DNA of 64,000 nucleotides from Limnomonas spitsbergensis (Eukaryota; Chlorophyta; Chlorophyceae; Chlamydomonadales), in NCBI GenBank assembly GCA_037349105.1, contig JAYJMM010000118.1:2913501-2977500 (forward strand), written 5' to 3'. The notes beneath the pieces are model-generated. The model did no database searches. It was not told the DNA's origin and saw only the letters and a list, made by a program, of their open reading frames with translations. Shown one piece after another: positions 18,628 through 30,700 of the stretch. The position numbers and the translations under genes were made by a program. Positions within the stretch are counted from its first letter, which is position 1. Each line of letters begins with the position of its first letter.

Positions 18628-21600
18628 TTACACTGTCCACACTTTAATAGACCCATCCACTGAGCTGGTCAGCAGCATGTTCCCTTTCGGGTGCATGGCC
18701 AGCGAGCACACTACGCCAGTATGCGCCTTGAAGCTCTTGACAACTGACGCCTCCACCAAGTCCCAGTAGAAGACTTCGCCTGAAGAAAAAATGAGGCATC
18801 TCCCCCTTCAGATTTCTTTAGTCCATACTATCAACCGTGTGCGCAGCAAGAGGCAAGCGTTACCCCCCCTTTTTCCAGTCTATGGGGAGCATTGAGGTCT
18901 TTCTAGGGGGGGGAAACTGGGGAGATACAGCTGCCGGTAAATGGGGCTGACTATCTATAAGAATAAATGCCTGAGCATCAAGCTGTCATGACGTGTGACA
19001 GTGATTGTGCAATGCCACTGCCAACTCGAGCAGGAAGAAAGAAAACAAACTAGAACCCATTGGCCCCATTGCATTACAAATAGGAAGAGATGATGCTGCA
19101 GAGCGTGGCTTTCGAAGAAGTACAGCAGGGACGTTTTCAGATTGGCCTGCACGCTCACCCATGCCTGACCACAAAATCACATGCACGCTCACCTGTCTCT
19201 GACCCCGAAACGACGTGCGCGTCTGACGGTGTGAGGCAGCAGTCCAGCTTGACAGCCTGGTGCATGTGCCCCTGGTAACTGGCCAGCAGCTCTCCACTGC
19301 CCTTGTCCAGCAGCCTGATGCGCAGAGTACAAGTAATGAGGAGATGGATGAGAGATCCCTTGCTGCAGATCTCCGACTTCTGTTCGCACCAGTGTGTGGA
19401 GTCCAGTCTCCCAGTTCATACCTGAGTGTGGAGTCAAGGCATGCTGCCAGCACGCACTGCCCGTCATGTGACAGGGCTATGCTGGTGATGGGGTTGTGCA
19501 GCTCATCGCTGTACGCGCGGCCCATGCGCACATCAAAGCGGCGCAGCGTCCCGTCCACGCTGCCGGCAACTATGTCATGCGTGTGAACCGCCACAGATGT
19601 GACGCTGTCCTGCAACAACAGGTCAGGTGTTGCAACGTGTTCAGCTGTTGCATGGCTCAGCTGTTGCACGGGCCAGAGATGCATAGGTCAGGTACAGTAT
19701 GGTTCAAGTGTTGCTTGAGTCAGCTGTTGTCCGGGTCATGTCAGTTGTTGCACTGCATCCTACACACGCCAAAGGAGGTAAACACTCCTGTCTGTACAGG
19801 AATATCTGTGATGTGATCATATGTAAGGATATGAATAGGAGACAATGCCAACATCGAGCGAGGCGGCACTCTCCACATCGACTCAATATGTTATACGCCA
19901 TGTTGTTAGCAGTGTGCCACGAGGTCCCCGCTGCGTTGTTCTTCTGTTTAGTAAAAAGAAGACGTACGAAACTTGCGTCACCTGAAAGACCTTCATTGTC
20001 TGGATGGGGTCTATGGAGCGAGACTTGCAGTCCCACACTTTGACGCACTGGTCATACCCAGCAGAAACAATCACATCGTCATTTGCAGCGTAGGTCACCT
20101 GAGGCAATGGGGAAGGAGATGGGGAGGCTGATGGGAGTGGCCAGACAGAGCCTTGTAAGGTCCATCTAGGATCCCAATGCAATGTAAAAGCAAGGGGCAT
20201 CTGAAGCCATGCTTTGCCTGGTCTAGCTTTTGCTACTGGCTGACCAGTTTTTACTGCTGGTAGACCCGCCAGCCAACCAGCACCATTCGCTGCTGTGCTT
20301 ATTCTGGAATGTTGATGTTACAGCATACTTCAGATACAATGCAACAGGGGGGTCAGCTACTTCATGGCCTACGGCCGAAGGAGCCTGGTGCAGCAAGACC
20401 TGCTGTTTGGGCCACTGGTGGTATAGGCCGGTCAAGGTTTGGTCCCGATTGGCCTGTAGTGTCTCCCTGGTGGCCCCCTAGGTGGTCTGGCAGGCCCTCA
20501 AGTAGACAGGTCTTCTGTAATAGAGGCACAGCATCGATTGGTGCATGCAGCATGTCATGCCTCTAAAGGAGAAGGCAAAAGGGATGGCCGAAGACAATGG
20601 TCATACGCAGGGCTCTCGAGACTTCTTCTGACTGCTACATCCTGAGACCCCCCTCAATGCTGACGTTGATAGTTTCTGCAGTTTTGGCAGCAGCTTAATT
20701 TTCTTGTGCTGTTGCGCTGCCGAGTAACATGGCCTCACCGCATTGACCACCGCATCATGACCGCGGAACTTGCGTATGAAGCGTGCTGATTGCACGTCCC
20801 ACAGAAACACCTGCGGCGCATAGCAACAGTAAGGGTGACTGAGCTAGTGGGGGCAGGATATGACAAACCTAGGATGCTGCACCTGCCTCTATCTGTCTAT
20901 CATCCCACTGGCACCTCTTAGGGGCAGGGAAGAGGCAGTCACGTTTGCGGTGTCAAAGCCTCCCGCTGCACATCACAATGAGGTCCCCCTCAGGTCCCTG
21001 GTGGGGGAGGGAACACTGTGCCGCCCGGGGGACCCAAGGTGTCAGGCAGGCAGTGGGAGGAGATATAGGAAGAGTCTCATAGCACCTGCCTCACTGCATA
21101 AACCAAAAGAAAATAAAGCAGCAGGGACAAGGGTCAGGCTGGGGTTACTTGCATGAAAAGCAATCTGAACATGGCAAAGTCTCTGCCTCATTGCCAAAAA
21201 GCAGACGCCTAAAAGAGTACACAGAACCACAGATTAGAATATCCAATCGGATCCAGGATAGCTTAGCTTATGGTTGAGTCCATCACACTTTGTATCTGTT
21301 AGCTTGACCTCCCACAAGAGCCAAAGTTGTAGCCCCCCCCTCACACAGCCCATCTCTGTCAGCCCTAGAATGATCGCCCCCACCTCACACCTGCTTGTCC
21401 CCCCCACATGAGGCAAACTTTGAGTTGTCGGAGGACACGACGGCGTCCCTCACGTCATAGCCGTGCCCCGTGTATGTCTTGATGCGCACTCCAGAGTGGG
21501 GGTTCCACAGAATGATGTTGCGGTCCTGGGAGGCAATACATGCAGGGAGTGACAATCCAGGTGAAGTCACTGATCAGGTGTTAAGGCACGGATTCAGGTT

Positions 21601-22137
21601 TGAAGACTGCCTGGCCCTTTTGGGAGGACGCGTAAATGTTGTAACAGAAAGCATAGAAAACAATTCGAAGAATCAAAGAATCGGTCAAAACATGGGCTTG
21701 AAATAAAAAATGTGTAGTGGCTCGATGGATGCCCAGCTTCCCCTGACCCCATGCATACAGGTCTGGACAGCACCATGCGTTGGAGCATGCCATACTGGAC
21801 AGAGCCATACGTTGGATTGCCATACGAGCTGCTATGATGGCAAATTGAATCGTTTCTGTGTAGGCAACTTCCAAGCACAAAGCATGGCATATAAATTTAA
21901 TCCATGTGATTCACTTGCCCCGCCCATGTCTCCATTGATCGAAACGTCCAAGCCACAGCCTACCTTCCCGCATGACAAGCAGTAGTTTCCCGCCTTGTTG
22001 AAACGTACGGCAAACACGGGACCTTCATGGCCCTTCAGAACAAAAGCCTCGGTACCTGGGAGGCGGTCCCCTCCGGCTGCTGTCTGGTGAGTGGCCTGCT
22101 CGTAGTCCTCCGGCAGGCCAGGTCCGATGATATTCAT
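18628..22137 (-). CDS. WDR83: WD40-repeat protein, WDR83/MORG1 orthologue (7 exons)
   Basis: Exons on the minus strand are 22137-21964, 21525-21391, 20810-20739, 20098-19982, 19609-19422, 19314-19193 and 18779-18628. All have GT-AG borders and agree in phase, giving 319 residues; animal MORG1 is about 315. WD40 blades are visible in order: LKGHEGPVFAVRF near residue 34, then DRNIILWNPHSG, TYTGHGYDVRD, FLWDVQSARF, KFRGHDAVVNAV, KVWDCKSRS, the SVDGTLRRFDVRMGR blade and, last, VFYWDLVEASVV and SVDGSIKVW. The R-F-D-V-R-M-G-R blade and LDCCL signature are typical of WDR83. The family scaffolds MAPK signalling in animals and also occurs in spliceosome preparations; it is cytosolic/nuclear. It diverges from the giant gene starting at 23566. 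Confidence 0.92.
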
Positions 22138-23565
22138 GAATTAAATATTCCACGGACGCTCAATGCGAATTTAAGCAGCATCGGTGCGGTGAGTGGCGAT
22201 GGCAACACTGACCTAGGTCCGTCATGTAGGTGCAGTGGATCCTATCCAATCATCGAATAATCCAAATTAATATACTGTAGAATATGATCGACTTCATTCG
22301 GTGTGTGTAACATCTATTTTCTCCCCATTCGACACTTTCAGCTACACTTCCTCAGCTACATTTGTTATTTTTGACTCGTTACATTACCATCTCATTGATT
22401 CGTTAATGTAATTAAAGTGGGTTGCAGTTACTGGGCACTTAATACGGCTTCGGCCTACACAGTCCGACAGCTACGACTTGTCTTCCATCGCCACCTGGCA
22501 AGTCCAAGGGTTCGGCAGTCAGGACAGCTTCAGCAAGTTCTTCGGGAGCCTGATTTTGAGCTGTCATATTCGAATGAAGAAGCGACGCGGGCCTAGGAGC
22601 TGAAACATGACCTCGACCTTTCAAGACATAGAGGATATCACCCCAGGCGAGTAGCCGCGGGGCTCGTAGGAAGCATCTAATTTAAAATGTGCCTCTGAAC
22701 AGACTTTTTACCATGAGCCTAGAGTCTGCTTGACCTGCACACATGCACATTTTGGTTGAAGGGATTGTCTCGATGCTCCCATGCTCCCATGCTGCCGCGC
22801 ATCCCTTGCATGAATATGTCACGAAGGAAGCTTCAAGACATGCATATAAAGATATTCAGTTTCTCCGTCTCTTCACTGTCAGAAGGGCTAGCCGACATGC
22901 ACCATGTTTCTTTATAACCTGTGCATGCACGCCACACGGGGAGGGGCATCTTGTATGATCTTGCTATCATACATTCCACTTCATAAGCCTTGAGGGGCTG
23001 ATGTCAGATGGCCAGTCTTGAAGCAAGGGGCGTATGGCCTGATGTGTGGTCATGTCCGACGTTGACTAGCGTCTTTCAAGTTGTATTAGGGTTTTGGAAT
23101 GAGGCGATACTTTAGCATATCAGCATTTCCTATCATGTGGCGTCAGCTTATAACCACTCGCAGTCACGAAAATATTGGCAATGACTGCAATATGGCTCTA
23201 CCGTTGGTCGTGGAGCGAAGGGGTGCAAAGAAACTAAGCCAGCCTGAAACGTGACCGGTCTGGGAGCAGCAGGGCAGTTCAGAAAGCAGCGGAGCGCAAC
23301 TGCTCCCACAACTGCTCCCTCACTGTTTCCATTAATTTTGACTTGCGGTTCGCACTGCCTGGCCCTTTCAAAACAGGCGGTTGGGCGGGTGCGCAGTTTA
23401 GGCTGTAAGAGCAACCTAGGCCCTCATCTTAGGGAAGAGGTCTTCAATCCCGCCATTGGCATGACACAGTCCAGGGAGCAGTACAGCTCGGGGCCAGTGC
23501 CATGCTGTCACAGACTCACAGTTCCCTTTCCCTCATCTTTTGTGAGAACAAAATAACAAAAAACA
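22138..23565. promoter_or_regulatory. Divergent intergenic region between the WD40 gene and the giant gene
   Basis: This 1.4-kb region separates two genes transcribed away from each other and should hold both promoters. A 42-codon minus-strand frame (22562-22439; MTAQNQAPEELAEAV then AEPLDLPG) is mildly protein-like and could be a separate short gene or chance. Near 23359-23400 is a decayed retrotransposon-tail-like sequence (CCTGGCCCTTTCAAAA). I cannot point to a TATA box with confidence. Confidence 0.35.
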
Positions 23566-24781
23566 ATGTCCCCCTTGGACTCTCGTATCTCTGTGCCTGG
23601 GACTTTCAACATCAAACTGAAGGTAAATTTAATTTTGAGTTGAGTTAAATTTAATAGTGAGTTCTACTTGCTCCCCAACCGCAGGCGGCAGGGGGGACCT
23701 GCGGTCGGGTCACATCCGTGCGCAGCTGCTCCAGAACTCCACCGCAGTCAGGTCGCGCATTGTACCTGCAGATTACCCAGCAGTAGCAGCAGCAGCCCAC
23801 GGTGCTTGGGACCCTCATCACCGCTCCGCACCGCACGAGGAGGAGCTTCAGGAGCGGGCTGCCGCGCGGCCGCGTGGTGCTGTGGCGCCTACGCGGGCTG
23901 GCCGTGCAGTTGTGGCTCGGGCGGGAGCCTATCCCTCCTTTTACTCCTCTGAGGAGGAAGACGACTTCTCTACCGATTTCGTGCAGGGGTTGAGACGTGG
24001 CCAGGCGGCCCCCGCTCCCCGCCCCCGCCAGCCCCAGCAGCAGGGGATGCGGAACGGCGGTAATGGACAGGACGGCGTAGGCTACCCAGGAGTGTCCACT
24101 CAATTCCTCGACGAGGCTGGCAAGGAGCTGGATGAGGGGATACATCCAGAGCTCCTGCAGCTCCTAGCCAGGCACGTGATAGGTTTCAGGGTTAAGGCTT
24201 AAGGATCTATCCTGGGTTTGAACCCTAAAACCCTAGGTAACCCAGGTGGTTATTGCCCTGGGGGACCTGCGGCAGCTCATGGCCAATATATGAGATGGGG
24301 CATTGTATTTTCATTGTTCCTGCTGCAGATGCTCTGTGCATCCAACCAATGTGTCTGATCATTTATGAGAAATGACCCACAGGCCCTGGATCCCAACCTT
24401 GAAGTTTAGTTTTAATTTTTATCATTCAGGCATGCAAAGCTGGAGATGCCGCTGTTCATGCCCCGCCGACCACCAGCGCCTGAGTCTGACATGCTGGAGC
24501 AGCAGCAGCAGCAGCAGCAGAGGGGAATGCGACCAGAGAGTGGGAGTGGGGCCAAGTCCGGCAGCGCAAGGCTTAGGCCTGCTTCAGCGTCTGGCAGGGC
24601 AGTCTTTCCTGCCGACCTGTCTGCCGCGGAGGGCCTGCCAGACGATAGTGGCGGCGGCGGAGACAGGGCCTCCCCGGACCGCAATTTGTCGCCTCGCCGG
24701 GCAAGGCAGATGCACCTGCGGCGGATGGCGGAGATGGAGCACCAGATGAAGCTAGTGAAGCGGCGGACGCAGCGAATGCAG
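23566..24781 (+). other. Giant gene segment 1: exons 1-3 (N-terminus)
   Basis: Proposed exons are 23566-23622 (ATG, 19 codons, donor GTAAAT), 23726-24175 and 24440-24781. Alternative acceptors at 23685 and 24430 look stronger but break the frame. The chosen weaker ones (CGTGCGCAG and CATGCAAAG) keep phase 0; this is the least certain part of the gene. Exon 2 contains SSEEEDDFSTDFVQ (about 23946-23987), the first acidic/aromatic motif. Exon 3 has a run of seven Gln (CAG repeat, about 24498-24520) and a basic stretch SPRRARQMHLRRMAEM that starts coiled-coil character. Confidence 0.55.
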
Positions 24782-27700
24782 GTGATGTCTGGAGTCCACA
24801 CCACCATGTGGTCCAGGCTTTGCAGTTGAATGCTTATTTTCCTCTTACCCTGGACCTCTAAACTCAAAACCCCTCCTAGCATGCCACTTTGTGTCACTAT
24901 TTTTCTCCTCTTCCCCGAATGGTTTGCCTTGAGATATTCTGGGCAGAGATACTAGATAATGCCCAATTAATACTCTGTAGCTTATATACTGCTGCGTTCA
25001 CAATGCTTGTGGTTTTGAATTTAAATTTTGTGCCTGATGGTAGTGCATAATTTTAGTTTTTGAACTCAGATACAAATACCTTGACCGATATTCACTTCAT
25101 TTCTCAACCCTGTTTCTTTTAGGACCCCAATCCAGCCTGGTTCCCCTCTGGACTTGCCGGGATGGACGTGGACGGAGAGGTGTTGCCTGAGCCGATGCCA
25201 CCAGGCACTGTTGTCAACCCAGTGGAAGAGAAGCGGCTTGAAGCCGCCACCAGGAAGGGACTTGCTCGTGCCCTGGCTGAGGAGGTCAGTGCTGTTCCAG
25301 GGTCTTGCATTCATGTTGTTCCAGGGTTTTCCATGAGGTGGCAAAGGCCATTGGGACGGGGGCCTGAGCTTATTTAGGCATTGAAGGGACTAGGCTTGGA
25401 CTTCATCAGCACTTCCGCTGTGATTTGTTGATCTTCAAGTCAACAGCCATTGCCGTGTATACACCGTCACACGCATACTTTGCCATCTCTAGACAACCTA
25501 CAGTATCTGACCCCCACGGCCCCACGTCATACATTTTTGAACCCTCCCTTGCAACTGTGTCCTCATGCTTCCATTGAGCACAATCTATTGTGTTAGGTGC
25601 GGTCAAGTTAACGGGCGATCAAAGCCAGCTTCAAGAGCAGGCAAGGGCGACTTTGAATCCTGACTTCTAAACCCTAAACGCTTCCCCTGTCAAACCGTGC
25701 CTCCTTATCCCCCTCCTCCAAGATCAAGCAAGAGAAGGAGGTGGAGCGTCAGGTCAAGGAGGAGAAGACCAAGGCCAAGGCAAAATCGCTCAAGCAGGCC
25801 ACAGCGGAGGCCTCACTGTCCGCCAAGGCAGATGCAGCAGTGGTGACGCGAGTCAAGGTGTGGCATAAACAACGTGAAGAGACTTATGGACAAATAAAGG
25901 GATTCATGAAGCAGCAGCCTCAACTGCATGTCCATAGTTTGGGTTAACAGTAGTCCAGATGTCCTAATGTCCTGGAACAAAGAACCTGGCACCCCACACT
26001 TCCATGATTTTTTCTTCTCGGCGCCCTCAAAAGTGGCCAAAGGAGGAGTAGGGCCCTCCCTTGAGTCAAGTTTGATGTCAATCTTCAACCCTTTTCATTC
26101 CACTTAGGCCCTGCCCGGTCCTCCCATCAAGCGGCCTCCTGGGGCTGCAGCGGAGCCCAAGGCCGCCAAGCTCCGCCGCCCACTGACCGAGCAGCAGCTT
26201 GCAGCCGCCCGCATCATCAAGGAGCGCCGCCGCCGCGAGGAGGAGGCACAGCGGGCGAAAGCCGAGAGTCAGGCAGCCCGGGAGCTGTCCCGCCAGGCCC
26301 GCGTGGTGCACCGCGAGAAGCACCTGGCTGACTGGACCAGTGGCCAGGCGGACTGGCGGGACGGACAGCCGGCGCCGCTGGATGCGCCGGTGATGGCCCT
26401 GCTTGCCGGCCCAGCAGGGAGCGACGAGGCGGGTGGAGGGGCGCAGGGCAGCCGCGTGAATATAGTCATGCAGGTAGGCGCTACGGCTTAACATGGGACT
26501 TCCTTGACCCATGCTCAGGGACGTATTCTTATTACCTGAAGCGGCATACGGCATACTTGTACATGTCTATTTTTGACCCGGTACCATATTGAAAGGGACT
26601 TGAATAGTCTTGAGGATGATTTTTTTAAGCCCAGACTTTTTAGGGCAGGTGTACGGGCATCAGCAGTTGGCGGATCCTGATTTAAAGGGCAGGTGTGCAT
26701 GTGACGTCGTGAAAATGATGAAAGAGTCTATTCCGTCTGCCTTAACAGAAAGATCAGAGTCTGCTCCCACTCAGGTCTTGTCGTCCCAGCCCATACCCTC
26801 ACACCAGTCTATGTTTTAGTCCCAGCCTATGCCCTTACGCCCGCCAGTGTTCTAGTCCCAGCCCAGTGACAGTGACCCAGTGTCTGAATGCCACCCCATG
26901 CCTTTCCGTGTACCTGTTGCGTAGGTGGTCCTTGACACAAGGCCGCCCGCTGTGCCTGCCGCTGCTGCTTTCAGTTCAATGTGGGCTGAAGGGGGAGGTG
27001 GTGCTAGGACATTGAGCCCTGGGCCGCCGGGCAGAGGCCGCGACATGGATCCAGCCAAGCAGGCTGAGCTCAAGGTAGCGACAGAGGACTGCTGAACCAG
27101 TACAACTCTGAACCCTGCACCCGTTGTCAATCACCAGCATTCTTACATTTAAATGTCTTAAAAGGGCAACTGCGGGGGCCTTTTCCCCTTCTTCTTCCGG
27201 ATTGCGGATACTGGTAGAGACACGATGTTCATCTTGCTGGAAGTCATTTTGAGCCCTGTTTCGCCCCCTTCCTTTTTGTTCAGGTCTACATGGAGCGCAA
27301 GCGTGTGGAGACTGAGCGCAGGCTGCGTGAGGACAGGGAGGAGGCTTCGGCGGCGGTGGAGAACCGAGTGCGTGTGCAGAAAGAGGAGATGGCCAAGGCA
27401 AGGATGGTGAGGCAAAGGAAGCCGAGGGGGCAAGTGGAAATCAGGGTGTGGACATGGCTAGGGAGAATAAGGTGAGGTGATTGTTCAGGGGTTAACAAGC
27501 TTCATTTTGATTGTGACAGGGCTTACCGGATACATTCATAAATGTGTGCCTGGGAGGTATGCCTCGGCCCGAAATACCCCCCCTTGACAGCTTCCCAGCA
27601 GGTACAGGCTTCTCCACGATCTTATTTGCTGCCATTTTGTTTTCGAGCTCGGTTGGGTTTCTTCCTCTTCCTGTCCTCAGATCGCCAAGCAGCAAGCGGA

Positions 27701-30700
27701 GAAGGCAGAGCTGCGTCCGCGTGCCCCGCCGCGCCCTGTCTGGGTCGACGCGTTGCCCGACGGGGCAACAGCCGCTGCAACGGCTGCCGCAGCGAGCGGG
27801 CCTGAGGCTGCGCTGCGGGCGCGGCTTCTGAAACTGGTCCGAACCGATGGCCCAGGAGGCGGGGCCGGTGGTGCCTATGACCCGCGCCGTGCAGACGTGG
27901 ATGCGGTGGCACTTCGGCGTATGCCGAACTCAACCGGGCACGCACTGATGGCCGAGGGCAGAGGCGCGCTGGTCCGTGTCACCAGGTGAGTTGTGGTTAC
28001 CAGGCAATCCTTTTTCCTCATGGCCAAGCAATAAAGTGTGTTTGGGTTTTTGTTACTGCTGTACCTGCAGCATCCACATCGCAACCCCAGGGGAAACTGC
28101 TCACTCAGGCAGATGTCCGTGGTCTGGTCTGGGCCTCTGGGGGATATGTTGTGGGGATGCTTTCATTCATGCCAGCCTCACTCAACAGACCTCAGTTATA
28201 CAGACCATTTGTCAGGTTCCTACACACGAAGAGGAAGAGCAGAGAAAATGACACGGCACCCACGTAGGAAACCTGCTAGTCCTCCTAGTAGCTAGGCTAA
28301 GGCTAGCCATGACACTCAGCCTTGTGTGCCCTATAATTCCTATTTGATTGTTTTTCCTTGCTCAATCCCATTTCTTGGTCTCCAGGAGTATCGCGGGGGC
28401 CGGCAAGAGGCAAGGGGGCATTTCCAGGGAGGACCTCAGTGCGGACGACCTAGACGTAGTCCGCCGAGGCGAGGACGGCAGCGACCCCGATGAGGCCCAT
28501 GTGATCCGGGTTATGGACCCACCTAGGCTGTCCAAGACTCAGGTGATCCAACTTCCTTGGTTATTCCTGTCCGCACTGCCTATTCTCTAGGAGCGTTGTT
28601 TCTTTCCGCACAAGGCCTAAACTGTTGAGATCCAGGTGAAGATCTGTTCCTGGTACCCGACCTAATTTCAGGTTCCAGGAACAGATATCTACCTGGAACA
28701 GATATCTACCTGGAATCTGATATGGAGGCTTTTCTTCCCCATTGATATTTTTTCAGCTGGCAGCGATACCCGACTGCTGTTTCACTTTTAACTGATCTCA
28801 TTGTCAGTAGATTTGAGCAACTGCGCTTGAAAAAGCCACATGAGCCTTGGTATCATGAAGAAACCAGCTTCCTCATTCCGTTCCAGGACCATCAAATGCT
28901 TTAATAGCCTCTTCCGACCCCGTCCCCTGATGTAAATTCTTCAGTTCAGGGGGAAATGTAAATTACTCTTTAAATTTAAACTGTTTCTTATTCTTTACCG
29001 TAGAGCATCCTCCGGCGTCCCCGCCACCCCACTGCGCCCCGCCTTGCCCTGACTGAGAGGGCTGACGACAGCAACCGCTATGGCACCAAGACCGGCTCTG
29101 CTGCCAGAGCAGCCGAGGATCCACGTGCATTATCCCCGATGGAGAAGCGGTACATGGATGCGCATGAGAGGTGTGTGCATGAGGGTGGGGGGGATATGAA
29201 TGGTGGGTGGGTGGGGGATGGCACACAGGAGGTGAGCTACTGTTTGGTGGCACATGGTTGGTGAGCTGCTGTGCTGGGGTACCGGACATGGCACGCGGGT
29301 GTCCTGGGTGTCTCTGCTTCACTTTCATTTAGTGGCGCCCATCCAGCAGCTTGTTATTGATGTGGGTTTTCTCCCACCCAACGGATCCTTGTTTGGGCCA
29401 AATCCAGTCGGGATCAAAGTCATGGACGGGTCCTTAGGCAACCCTGTTTCCTCTGGAATTTGTCGTGCCCTTTCTAGCACCTGCCTGCGCTCTTGTTTGT
29501 TTCCCCTCCTAGGTCATTCTTGGTCATTCATGCTTCCCTGGATCAGGGCCTGAGCTCTGAGGGTGATGGTCCACGTCGGTCCACGCTGTGGAAAGGCAAC
29601 CTTAAGGCAGCGTGCTCCACTGCCTAGCCTGATCTTTCCCTCTTCTCGTGCCCCCTCTCAGACGAGCCGCTATGATGGAGTATGGCATCAAGACAAAGGA
29701 AGAAAACTTGCAGGCCTCCAAGCTAGCAGAGGAGCGCAAGAGGTGGGATATAAGGAGAGGATGGGATGGTGGGATATGAGTGCATGAGTATATGAGTAAA
29801 TGACTTCATGAGGTTGTGACGGTGTAGCTTATGGGATCTTACCCAGCCACTGCAACTTTGGCAGCCTTGGAAATGCCCCCTCCCCTTTGAGCTGGCATTG
29901 TACATGTGAGGGACTGGATTGTCAGGCTCGCACTTGTATTGTCTTTATTTCTGAAGCTTTCTTAGGCTGGTTTTAATTTAAGTTACGCCTCGCGTTGCCC
30001 AACATGTTGCGTTTGCTGGTTTACCGTTTTGCTTGCAGAGCTCAACGCATTGCCCAGCAGCAGCAGCAATACCAGCAGCAGCAGGCCGCAGCCAGGTCTG
30101 GCAACCCTGCAGGAGGGCCCTCGGTCAAGTCCAAGAAGCGGAAAGCGGCAGCAGCTGGAGGAGCAAGCAGCGCAGGTTCCCCTGGAAGAAATATCCCCCG
30201 TGGCAACAAAGGATATCACCCCTCGGCACCCACTCCTGCTGCTGCGGCAACGGCGGCAGCAGGTTCGCTCGGCACTCACCCGCACAACCTGTTCATGACC
30301 GCTGCAGCGGGCCTGCGCATGGCGGCACCGGTCACCCCGCGGACCACTGCGGCTGCGGCCCCAGCTGGGCCAGGGCCCCGTTCACGCTCGCAACAGCAAA
30401 GGGCGCTGGCGGCGGCAGCAGCGGCCGCTGCTGCTGCTGCGGCGGCGCCTGCTCAGACGACGGAAGCCTCAATTCGCCCCGATGTGCGTGCGGCATATAG
30501 GAGTGATGTATCCGTTGCTGTTGCTTAGGGCGGATCTGCGGCACAAATATGTTTGTGCTTCGGTTAGTGTGCCTATACATGCGTTATGACGATCTCAAGG
30601 ATGGCTAGATGGGCTACTGCGCATCATTTGAATTGTGCAGGTTACCTTTGGTATGCTCTGGAGTCTGGAAGCCTTGATCCGTCTTTTTTATGTTTGCAGC

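Noticed and set aside
22439..22562. 42-codon minus-strand ORF between the divergent genes
   Set aside because: Mildly protein-like but short, single-exon and without recognisable homology; left as a note only.
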